Shown here piece after piece: positions 54,390 to 64,000 of a stretch of 64,000 bases of DNA. Below the pieces are notes generated by a model. It searched no databases. It was not told where the DNA came from and was given only the letters and a program-made list of their open reading frames with translations. Each line of letters begins with the position of its first letter. Position 1 is the stretch's first letter. The stretch is from positions 124,001-188,000 of the forward strand of contig JAULBX010029488.1 in NCBI GenBank assembly GCA_032358255.1, in the 5' to 3' direction. This DNA comes from Heterotrichella gracilis (Eukaryota > Sar > Xanthophyceae > Tribonematales > Xanthonemataceae). The position numbers and the translations under genes are program-made.

Positions 54390-56887
54390 TCACAGCTTGA
54401 CACTCTTTCGCTCCTCTGCACTCAGCACCCCCACCAGCTGCTTGGCCATTGACCGGTACTCAGCCGACCTCATCCAGGCAGGCTCACGCTCACCCGCCGA
54501 GCTGAGTACCCGAGCCGCATCGTGGTAACGCTTCAGGTTAGCCAACGCCTCCACCTACAACCACAGGCGGGGGGTTGTACAGTGCTCTGGAGGGTTTGCA
54601 GGGTCTCTGGTAGGGTTTTTCAGCGAGCAGTTTTAGCGCTTCAGGATTGCCTGGCCTCATCCTGTACCATGTGCTGGGGTGTATGTTTTCGCGGCATTGC
54701 AAGCACAACCAGACAGGCCGTTTCTCCTTATGTACATCCTTGCCCCCAACACATTATGCCTCTGTATATTGGTGCACACGGCGCAGGCATGCAGCTGGAA
54801 AGCCGGACGTGGAGGCCGTGCAAGGGGTTAATATCAGTGGTTGCGTAGGTGCGCAGAAGTACCCTTGCTTACCTGTCGCACACATGCTGTTGTGAACCCA
54901 GCAGGTGCCAGCTCAGCTGCCAGCTCAGCATCCTCCAGTGCCCCCTGTGCATCGCCCATGCCCAGCCATACCCCGGCTCGATTAGCCAGCAGCATGTGCC
55001 TGCAACAGGAATCGGAATGTCAGAAATACAGCCAGATCAGCCAAGACATGGTGCACCTAGCGGTACATGCATGTACTCTTGCACCTGCGCGCATAGTTGC
55101 TGCTCTCTTCCCCTGCGTACCTGCTGGCGGTTGCAGGTGCAGTGCCTGTGTGTGCAGTGCAACAGTATTTGTTTTTTATTAGTTTTCCCCTGACATGTAT
55201 TCTCCCTTCCCTGCCCGCTGGCGGTTGCAGGTCAGGTGCCTGTGTGTGCATCTGGTGGTTTATAAATACTGCCTAATTAAAAGTTACTTTCCTTACTTTC
55301 AACTAATTAATTTCAAATACATTGTTTTCCTTACCTGCCCGCTGGCAGTCGCAGATCCAGTGCAGGGGTGTACATTGTTTATCTGATGCTTTTTTGACAC
55401 TGTCTTATTACAGCTTATTTTTTTATTCAGTCATCTTTTTACCCATTTTCCCCCCAATTTTCCTCACCTGCCCGCTGGCGGTTGCAGATCCAGTGCCTGT
55501 GTGTACAGTGCAGCAGCTCTCGACAGCTGGTTGTCCCGTGCGGCAGCATTGCCAGCCAGGCGCAGCTGCAGGGGGGGAAGGGGACATTGCCGTTAACACA
55601 GAGTGAACCTGATCGATGACAAGTAGTGTATCACTATGGTATCCAACAGACCAACCACCCACCACCTCCGCCACCACCACCACCACCGTCGCCATCACCA
55701 CCACCACCGGCGCCCCCACCGGCGCCACAGCCACCACCGCCGCCGCTGCCGCCACCAATTGCCCACCGCCCACATCGGTTGCTTTGCGCTCTGGGCTCAC
55801 CTCGATGGTGCACAGCGCTTGAGAGAGGTATTCCTTGGGTGCCGAAATTGACCTAGAATTCAACAGCAGACCAACTAATGCCACCCGTACCACCACGCCA
55901 CCCCCAACGACACCACCCCCACCCCCACTGCCGAACCCACCTCCGTCGCCTTGAGCAGCACCGGGCTGACATCGATGTTGCACAAGGTGCGCAGCGCCTG
56001 AGAGAACACCGCGGGCGTGCTCATGTAGCCCAGCTGGACCTCCAAGGGGAGCACAACCATGTTGGGGCCGCTGCCGCAATTGCCAAGGCACCCCACCTCC
56101 ATCACCTGGACCTCAGGCAAACCCAGATCTTTGGCAAACTTGGCGATCTGGAGCAGGGGAAGAATTTAGGGTTAGGGGTTTAGGGTTTGAAATTGAGATA
56201 CAGAGTGCAGGGCTTAATGGTAGGATCAGCGTAGACTGGTTTGCAGCCAAGCGAGAAGGTGGTGCTGGGGACTGGGTGGTGGGGGACACACTACACTTGA
56301 CAAGGGTGCTGGGCGAAGGGTGTAGGGTATAGGGTTTTATGGACATGCAGCACAGGACATAAAGGCTAGCCTGCTTATACGTGTGGTCACATTGAGGTGC
56401 CCTAAATGGTACAGCACGCCATTCAGAGCAACAGGGAAGGATTTCCTGTAACAGACTTTTTTCTATGCTTTTGCAGTTTTGCCACAAAATGTGAACCAGG
56501 AGCCAAAGAGGCTTCCAACCAGGAACCACCACCGCCACAGCCCACCAACACCAACACTGCCACCAACACCAACACCAACCACCCACCCACTCCACAGTGT
56601 GTGAACAGGAGCCCAAGAGGCGTTCCAGGCTCGGACCACCCACACAGTATTTGCTGCAAAGCTCGACCAGGCGGTGCCTCTCCAGACCCTGCAACCCCTA
56701 CCTGTTGCGATCCCTGGCGCTTGCAGGTTTTGTTGGTGCATATCCGGAACTCGTACGCCTGGTGGATCGAGCCTGTATCCATGCATATGGCGCTGGACGC
56801 ACGGTTGGCAACACGTGGCCTTGCAGCCTTGATGGCGCCAAAGGGCCGGACCTGTGCGGCCCGGCTGGTGGTAACGGGAGCTTGCAT
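54390..56887 (-). CDS. Thioredoxin-like [2Fe-2S] protein with TPR repeats
   Basis: Five exons join in phase: 56702-56887, 55941-56147, 55468-55565, 54873-54999 and 54390-54554; 260 residues. The N-terminus, rich in Arg/Ala/Ser, may be a plastid or mitochondrial transit peptide. A thioredoxin-like ferredoxin fold follows: FRICTNKTCKRQGSQQIAKF, then VMEVGCLGNCGSGPNMVVLP, which supplies the four cysteines expected for the cluster (CxxxxC and CxxxC). Then come TPR-type helices: AAARDNQLSRAAALYTQALD, HMLLANRAGVWLGMGDAQGA and EALANLKRYHDAARVLSSAG. The combination suggests a redox or electron-transfer protein that binds partners through the TPRs (inference). Introns carry copies of exon ends. Confidence 0.82.
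55105..55380 (-). repeat. Three extra copies of an exon end and donor
   Basis: The true exon end at 55468 (CTGCAACCGCCAGCGGGCAG on the minus strand) recurs at about 55340, 55210 and 55115, giving four copies spaced 95-130 bp apart. Confidence 0.85.
55740..55855 (-). repeat. Diverged copy of the [2Fe-2S] exon's 3' end
   Basis: Encodes SAPKEYLSQALCTIEVSPER, parallel to STPAVFSQALRTLCNIDVSP of the true exon, with a donor-like GTGGGCGG. Confidence 0.75.
56475..56645 (+). repeat. Two copies of an intronic block in the [2Fe-2S]-TPR gene
   Basis: GTGAACCAGGAGCCAAAGAGG and GTGAACAGGAGCCCAAGAGG, both followed by CGTTCCA/CTTCCA and GGAACCACC-like sequence, about 100 bp apart and separated by a CCAACACCAAC low-complexity stretch. 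Confidence 0.6.
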
Positions 56888-58012
56888 TGAACAAAAACTA
56901 CTTTGTTTGTAGATTTACTCCGTAAAAATAGAGGTGTGGGGCAGGGCCCTGTCACATGGCAGTGCGCCACCACAGAATGTGTGGTCCGGGCGAAGGATAA
57001 AACTGTGCTGTGAAACGTGCCAGAGGCAGACCAAGCTTACGCCAGCAGTTTTGGAGGTACAGCCCAAGAACAGCCTTTGTGGTAGCAAACAACTGCACAC
57101 CATAGGAGTTGCTTGGCTTAAACTACAGCAACGCCGACACCACGGAATATTTTTGCCGCCAGCTCACCAAACCCTAACGAAGGGTTTGTTAAAACCCTAG
57201 CCTAAATAATTTTCAAACCGTTCGAGTTTGAAATTTTGGGCAGAAATTTTTAACTCGTTCCTCTAACTTATTGAATTCGGCAAAACGCCAGAGTATGTTC
57301 AATCCTCCGTATTTAGTTCGATCTCGAAACGTGGCGTGCACTGTGCAGCAGCTGGATGTTATATTTTGGTACCCGCATGCATGCACCCATGGCATGCTTG
57401 TGGCTGAATTCTGATAGGGGTGACCCCGAGACCACTCGCAATCTGACCTGCATGGAAATGACCCGTTCATAAATCAGTAATTCAGTACCAGGTAAGTGGC
57501 AAGGCACAAGTCACCCGTACGATGCACGTGACAGCAAGGACAGTGGAAGGCACCATTGCCCCCGTTACCGAGCCTTGTGACTATCTGTTTTTCTTTGTGC
57601 ATTGTCTATGGCATATACTCTTACCGTCTCTGCACTGAGGCCATGATCATCCATGGTAGCTGTTCCAGGGGGGTTACCAGATGAAAACCCCCATGCCTTC
57701 CAAGATCGTACCCATTCTTGTCACTTGCAATTCTTCGTACACCCACAATGGTACCCTCGCCATGCAGGATCTCCTTACAGATTTTAGTAGCAGGGCCAGC
57801 TCAATCCGTGTAGCCAGGGCCTTGTATCTCGGGGGTAGCAGTTGAGCCCCACCGGTGGAGCTCGGTCCCTAAAGAGGGTACCTGGAGCTCGGTCTACTGA
57901 AGACAGCACACCAGACTTGCTAGAGCAAAATACACCTCCTAGAGCACACCAGACCACCTCCATCGCGCCAGCCCCAGTGCTACACTGACCGCTCGCCCCC
58001 GCCTGGCGCGCA
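56888..58012. other. Divergent intergenic region; no gene seen
   Basis: Upstream of both the minus-strand [2Fe-2S]-TPR gene and the plus-strand lyase-like gene. No clear promoter motif. Confidence 0.35.
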
Positions 58013-59705
58013 ATGCAAGCAGCTCAACCCCCACCGCTAGCCACCAGCCACAGCCACCATTACACCCACCACCAGCCACAGCCACAGCCCACCAGTCACC
58101 ACACCCACAGGTCCCACCAGCCTGTTTCTCCAGGGTTTCCAAGGGCTTTGGGACCCACCCCCTCGCCCTCGCAACGAGGCGCCTCCACAGCAGTCGCCAG
58201 CTTTGCAGCCGTGCTGCGACGCACCCTCACCCTAGTCTTTGCATTACTCACCTTGATTCAGCTGGGCGACAGGGGAGGGGAGGGTGTTGGTTTCCTGCCA
58301 GGAGGTTTTTTCCAGACCAGCCCAGCGGCGCCAAAACCCTCCCCATCTAAAGCTCCCACCAGTCAGGTAATCCAAAACCATCTCCACCACCCATGCCGCT
58401 TGCATGCCACCTCCACATCCACCACAGCCACCACCACAGCCGATGTCGTGGCCACCTCAACGCACGCATCCCCTGCCGGGAGATTGGGGCGCAACCACAT
58501 GCCACCGCTGCACCCAGGCAAACATCTCGTCCGCTCCACCCACTCACATGAACACCCCTTGCCTGCCCCACACGCACAGGCCATAGCACCCGCACATCCC
58601 CTCTCGTCCACCCTCGTGCATCCCCCTTTGCCTACTCCCCCCAAGCACATCCAAAACACCACACTATTGACGAGAAATCCTGCTGACACACACAGATACC
58701 CCTCCTCCCCTCCCACCCACCCACATGTCACCGCCCTTTCCTGCCCCCCACCCACAGGCCATGGCGCCAAGTCGCGGGGCCCCAGTGGCTGCCCTACCTC
58801 CCCGTTTCTCCTCCCGTGCCCCCCCTGGCTACGCGCATTTCGAGGATGCCCTCAGGGGCCTAAATGGGACCGGCGAAATGACGCGGGTGGAGCTCAGCAA
58901 TTCCAGCGACACGGGCCTCAATGCCACCCTTGCAATTGTGCCCAACCCCTACCGGGTGGGGATGGGGTTGGATCCCAGCGGGGATGGTGCGCCCCCCTTG
59001 CTTGGGGTTGAAGGGGCGGAGAGGATGTACGAGGTAGGGGTGGAATGGCGACCAGGGGAGGGCATCGAGGACCCCAAATTCAGCTACCGAGCAGAAATCT
59101 TGGGTGCGCGGCCACCCCTGCATGCAGAGTGCGTCTATAAATGGTCGGTGTTTTTCCCACCCAACTGGCAGCCCACCACCGCCCCCTATCAGGACATGTT
59201 CACCATCATCTCCCAATGGAAATTCTTCCCAAGCAACATTGGGTACCATTTTGGGGGGCAGGGCAACTATTTGGTCCACCTCTTCCACGATTATGACCCC
59301 GCCACGGGCAACAGCGTCCCCACCCCGGGATTTGGCCACCTGGCATTTGGGTTTTATTTTTACGACCCCAGGGAGCCCACGCAACAGCTGTCCTACGCCT
59401 ATCACAAGATCGTCCCGGATTTGGCCCCCCACATTGGAAAATGGCTGCATTTCCGTAAGGAGGTGAAATGGACATGGGGGCCCTCAGCCTACCTGCGATT
59501 CTACGTGAACGATGCCCTGGTGCTGGATTTGGCCCAGCCAAATGTGCACCCAAACGCCTCAAATGTTCGCCAGCCCTTTTTCTCGCACGGCATCTACAAG
59601 GGGTACGAGGGCGGGGGGTGGGGAAATGGGACGGATTTGGTGACGGCGAGGTCCCTGTGGGTGGGTGGGTACCGCATGTTCATCAAGGAGGGCCAGCTTT
59701 CCTAG
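58013..59705 (+). CDS. Polysaccharide-lyase-like protein with N-terminal membrane anchor
   Basis: Two exons, 58013-58366 and 58758-59705, join in phase 0 to give 433 residues. Residues 1-55 are His/Pro/Ser-rich, followed by a single hydrophobic span (TLTLVFALLTLIQL near 71-84), which suggests a type II Golgi membrane protein or an uncleaved signal anchor. The globular part has the spacing of the beta-jelly-roll lyases and lectin-like proteins: FSYRAEILG, ECVYKWSVFFPPNWQP, DMFTIISQWKF, HIGKWLHFRKEVKWTWGPSA and YLRFYVNDALVLDLA. The W-LHF-KEVKW block and the following strand resemble glucuronan/heparin-lyase-type families. Catalytic residues cannot be assigned. It may act on wall or sheath polysaccharide. 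The intron contains a second copy of the acceptor (GCACAGGCCATAGCACC at 58572). Confidence 0.62.
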
Positions 59706-60720
59706 GAGGTGGCTCAGCAGCCCCTCTTTTATTTTCAATTTCATTTCAGTGCATGCAAATTGCGAGGGTTGAACTTCTTAAACGTTTCCTGATGGACCAT
59801 TGTCCACTCTGCTGCAACACAGCGCCATGCACTGCATATTATGGCATTGTCCGGACGTTTGCACACCTTGACTGTTGAAATGTGGCCCCCTTCCTGCACA
59901 AGGTCAAGGATAATAAGATAATAATAGGACTATAATTATCTTATTACCCTTGACAAGGTGGGGGAATAGTGATACCCGCAATGGCCAGGGGCCGGTGAAA
60001 TTTACCTCAGCAGGAACAGTCATAGGCCCCCAAGGTCAAGGACGGGGAAATTTAGCATAAGCTGCTAGCAATTGACACGCTGTAGGATGCTCCTGTCACA
60101 TGATGTAGAGGTTTACACTGTACTTGCGCATCAGCAGGTATGACACAACCCTAGCTAAGGGCTGGGCACTTCTCTAGCTTGTGCACAGGGGTGTAGACCA
60201 TGTTTAGATAATATCTATATTATACCCCGGTGTACCCCAGCCTTTGCCCACTCCTGGTCCCTCTGCTCAGCCTGCCCACCCCCCACCACCACCCCGAATC
60301 ATCGCTGATAGGCTGGGCTGGCATGGCGAGGGGTAACACCATCCCACGGCACTCGCCCCTGCTTTACCACTGCCAGCTCGCTCTTTGCTCCCCACGGTTC
60401 TTACACTGACAGACATTAATCGGGCGATGCTTAGGTGCTATGCCATTGTGACCCACGCCATGTTCCACGTTCCAGTTTGCATGCCCACTGGCATTCCCCC
60501 CAATGCTGTGCCATTGGTTGTAGCTGCTCATGCAGCAGGCGCACTTTAGCTGCACCATGAAACTGCCCTATCTGTGCTAACAGCTGAACACTCAAGGCTA
60601 CCACTGGACTGAGCTTAGCACAAATATTGAGGTGCAGCCAGGAGGTCTTGGGATCACCTCCGGTAATGTATGCACAAAATTAAACACTGGAAGATTTTAC
60701 CTTTTCTGGGTTTTGGGTTT
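59706..60720. other. No recognised gene
   Basis: 3' flank of the lyase-like gene, then short frames only. Confidence 0.4.
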
Positions 60721-61577
60721 GCAGCGTGGTACAGTAACTTAGCGAGATTTACGGAAAATTTACTGGGGAAGAGGGGATGACGAGGGGCCCATGCATACAC
60801 CAACTGCAAGGTTGTGTCGAGGAGAGTGTGTGTACAGCGGTTCTAGCAACACTGAAACGTCGGGCTTACACTAGTGCTGCTGCGCAACTAACCTGGTGCC
60901 AGTGAAAGGGCTTCCACACCACCGATGCATATGAGCATGTAGTTTGGAACATATGCATGCATACGCGACGACCCAGCTGCACGCGTAGCAGTGTTGCAGC
61001 GTGGTACAGTGAATTGGCGAGGTTTACGGGAAACGTACTATGCAAGAGGGGGGATGACAAAAGGCCATGCATACACCAATTGCAAGGTTGTGTCGAGGAG
61101 GGTGTGTGTACAGCGGTTCTTCCAACACTGAAACATCGAGCATACACTCATGCTGCTGCGCAACCACACTGGTGCCAGTGAAAGGGCTTCCACACCACCG
61201 ATGCATATGAGCATGTAGTTCGGAACATATGCATGCATACGCCACGACCCAGCTGCACGGGTAGCAGCGTGGTACAGTAAATGTGGCGGTTGGGAGGCGA
61301 ACTGACAGGCAACGCTGCAGCCCAGCCCAAACCTCCAGCGTGGTGCAGTAAATTGGCGAAATTTACGGGAAACTTACTGTGCAAGTGGGGATGACGAAAA
61401 GCCATACTTACACCAATTGCAAGGTTGTGTCGAGGAGGGTGTGTGTACACCGGTGCTAACGTGACTGAAACGTCGGGCATACACCAGTGCTGCTGCCCAA
61501 ATACACTGGTGCCAGTGAAAGGGCTTCCACGGCACCGATGCATATGAGCATGCAGTTTGGCACATATGCATGAATAC
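60721..61577. repeat. Tandem array of three copies, unit about 270 bp
   Basis: The start GCAGCGTGGTACAGT recurs at 60721, 60996 and 61336, with a short extra start at 61266. Shared blocks include TGCAAGGTTGTGTCGAGGAG, CCAGTGAAAGGGCTTCCAC and ACCGATGCATATGAGCATG. No coding pattern is evident. Confidence 0.92.
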
Positions 61578-62540
61578 ACGACCCAGATTGTAATACTTTA
61601 CACCCCTTGCTAAGCCTTCGCGCCCAAGTCGAGGACAACCATGTTAAGGGACTTTAGTTAAAGAGGTTGCCACGACAGGAGCAAAAACTCTACCCGGTGC
61701 TTCCCTCTCGAAGTGTTACTGGGTAACGTGAAGCGTCTTGCATAAGTGTTGACAACTTGTGTCTCAAGCTCTGGTTTTCTCACGAACCCCTCGTTGCTGT
61801 CTGATCACAACCGCAAGACTTTTGCTGTTTTCAGTAGCCTGAGGGCTTACATCAACTGGGTGTGACGGCCAACATGGGCATTTGTAGCATTGCTTGTGCG
61901 TATGCATGCATACGTAGTGACCGCACCCCAACGTAAACCTCCAACAGCGCGACTTATTCCACTAGACCATCAAGGTTGGCACATTAAATTACACTTGCAT
62001 GCTGCATTGGCCACGCCTTGCAGCCCGTCCAACGTCTGTGGACAATAAGTGCAAGTGAAACCCTCGAGGGTATTTTTCCAGATTGACAGCAGGCACCCCA
62101 CCAAGAGACCCATAGGGTACCCTTTCCCACACTTGCCGCCCCCTGCCCCACACAAAATGCACCCATGCCCACTCCAAGTTGCTTCCATATAGCCCTGGGG
62201 CAAAATTGGGTGGTATAGTGGCTTCCGCACACTAAGCGTCAGAGCCTACCCCATAGACGGCACGCCTCAAACAAGCTCGGCGCCCGCTCTCCCTGATTCC
62301 CAGTGGGGCCAATACGGTTGTGAAAACTGGATTTGAAAAATTGGACGTCAGAAGTGGTTCCCCTCGCGCAGCATGACAAAACCGGTTTCCGAACTGGATG
62401 CCCAACACCGGTCTAAAGGCCCCCACAAGTTTGATGCCACAATCGGTTCCCAAAAGGTCCCATTTCACAAGCGATGTCCGATATAGGATACTGGACTTTC
62501 CCGGTGTCCCTTCACACCGACGGATGTGGTACAGTAAACT
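61578..62540. other. No recognised gene
   Basis: Short frames only. Contains GTGGTACAGTAAAC at 62526, a fragment of the array unit seen at 60721. Confidence 0.4.
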
Positions 62541-62554
62541 TCAACAGCGCCCCT

Positions 62555-63110
62555 CACAAGTGTTGGTTAGGAGCAGAGGGTGCAGGGGCTGGCGGCTGCT
62601 GCGGTTGCAAGGTGGGGGCGGCGGTGGGGAGGGGCGCTAAGGTTGGTGCTGGAGGGGGTGCGGACGGTGCAGGGGTGGGGGCGGCTGCGGGGGCAGGGGA
62701 GGGTGTGAACGGTGGTACTTGGAAGGGGAGGTAATGTTGGTATGTCCAGATACTGGGTTCACATCCTTGCCAACTGTACAACAAAAAGTGGCTGCTTAAT
62801 TCTGGCTTCAGAGCTCCGTCACAACAAAATGTGTCAGGTACAAAATAAACGATGGCGCATGCAGGGTAGCTTCTACTTGAAAATGTACTACATCTATCCC
62901 ATCGCAGGGTCCGGGGCAGGACACTTCAGAACCCTAAGCCGTAGGTTGGACCCTATCCTACAGCAATGTGCCCCTCCCTCACCCGTGTGTGTTGCAGGGG
63001 CAGGTGCGGGGGCCGCCGGTGGAGCTGTGGGGGCAGGGGTGGGTGCGGCTGGTGGTGGGGTGGGTGCAGCGGCAGGTGGGGTGGGTGCTGCTGCCGCCGG
63101 GGGCTGAGGT
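62555..63110. repeat. Two Pro/Ala-coding simple-sequence blocks
   Basis: 62560-62725 and 62995-63107 are similar GC-rich blocks that on the minus strand read PAPAAAPTPAPSAPPPAP and PPAAAPTPPPAAPTPAPTAP. They may be further exons, or decayed copies, of the gene at the right edge. Phase could not be settled. Confidence 0.45.
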
Positions 63111-63397
63111 GGGGAGGGGGCTGCGCATGGGAGGCGGCAGGGTGTCAGTGGGATGGGGAAGGGGGGTGTATATCGTATGTGGAAGGATGGGGGGGTGGAG
63201 CTTGCTCCCTGGAAACTTTAAACCATTATTTTTGCCTACTTCACCTCTTTCCTGTGCCATCCATTTGCACCCTGCACACGCGCCCATGCAGCAGGGCGAA
63301 ACGAAACAAAACAAAACAAATGTTGAACACGTCAACAGACAGGTAGATGACAAGGTACACTATGCATAACGCAGAGGGGGGGAGGGGGGGATTGCAC

Positions 63398-64000
63398 CTG
63401 TGGAGGGGGCAGCGGCTGTGGCCGGTTTGGGGGGGGCGGCGGCAGCAGGCAATGGAGTCGCCCTGGCTGTGCTTGGCTGCGGCTGTGGCTGTGGTGGTGC
63501 GGTAGGGGGTGGGGGGTGGGACAGCTCCGACTTTATGTACTGTTCATCGGGGCCGCGCACCGCGGGGGGTGGGGGGTGGGGTGCTGTGGGGGCCGAGGGG
63601 GCGGTGGGGGGTTCCGGCTTGATGGCCACGGCAGCCTGCAGTGGTGGGTGTGATGGTGGTGGGTGGTGGGTGTGTGGGTGGTGGGTCGTGGTTGGGCGTT
63701 TTGGATGTGGGTGGTGTATCTGTGGCTGTGGAGTGGTGTGTGTGGAGTGGGGTGTAGGTGCATGGGGAAAAAGCCACTCTGCAGAGTTGCATACCCTTAA
63801 GGGTTTAGGTCAGGATTCACATGTAGGGTGTTAGGTCAGGGTTAAGGGCCCAAGGGTTTCCGGTACGCACCTGCGCATGTGGTGCGCCCGCCTCCCTCCC
63901 GCCCGCCTGCGCCCCCCCTGCCGAATCCTCCAATGCCCTCCCCACATGCCTGCCCTCATCCTCTTCATCCGAGCCATAGTCATGGTCCTTGAGGGTGCGC
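63398..64000 (-). CDS. Acidic/proline-rich protein, truncated at the window edge
   Basis: Two exons join in phase 0: 63871 to beyond 64000 (LKDHDYGSDEEDEGRHVGRA, an acidic segment) and 63398-63635. The second reads AAVAIKPEPPTAPSAPTAPH, then GPDEQYIKSELSHPPPP, then a Pro/Ala/Gln tail. The two IKxE motifs (IKPE, IKSE) match the SUMO-attachment consensus. Acid-rich plus disordered proline-rich composition suggests a nuclear regulatory protein, but no domain is visible. Confidence 0.4.

Overview
This is nuclear DNA of a flagellated, photosynthetic green alga (Chlorophyta, most like the Chlamydomonadales). The genes are dense and intron-rich, with short exons in consistent GT-AG phases. The window encodes a plastid-type ketol-acid reductoisomerase, a flagellar dynein assembly factor of the ODA7/DNAAF1 type and a proline-rich cell-wall protein. 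Many introns carry TTTAGGG/CCCTAAA runs, the seven-base telomere unit rather than the eight-base unit of Chlamydomonas reinhardtii. The species is not provable from this sequence; a Haematococcus-like or related lineage is a guess.

Layout. 1-3739 (-): 3'-truncated multi-pass membrane protein. 6625-7340 (-): leucine-rich-repeat-like gene. 7599-10041 (-): a protein with 24 heptads resembling the RNA polymerase II tail, followed by a partial MYND finger. 11384-15753 (-): complete ten-exon MATH-BTB protein. 16591-27902 (+): very long gene with seven CCCH zinc fingers and two UBA-like segments. 29163-35553 (+): nine-exon secreted proline-rich protein with a chitin-binding type-2-like domain. 40136-40372 (-): small acidic protein. 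41509-47858 (-): complete nine-exon ketol-acid reductoisomerase. 48389-50219 (-): ODA7/DNAAF1. 51057-51974 (+): unresolved small membrane protein. 54390-56887 (-): thioredoxin-like [2Fe-2S] plus TPR protein. 58013-59705 (+): polysaccharide-lyase-like protein with a membrane anchor. 63398-64000 (-): edge-truncated acidic/proline-rich protein. The spaces between hold tandem arrays, hairpins and sequence in which I recognise nothing.

The genes are unrelated housekeeping, wall, flagellar and regulatory genes; there is no operon or gene cluster. What unites the window is its structure. In almost every multi-exon gene, introns contain one to several decayed tandem copies of the neighbouring exon edge together with its splice site. 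In one case (32576-33217) the copies seem to have created an intron with a GC donor. This repeated exon-edge duplication and the CTD-like heptad protein are the two observations most worth following up.

All exon joins were worked out by hand from reading frame, splice dinucleotides and phase, with no transcript data.
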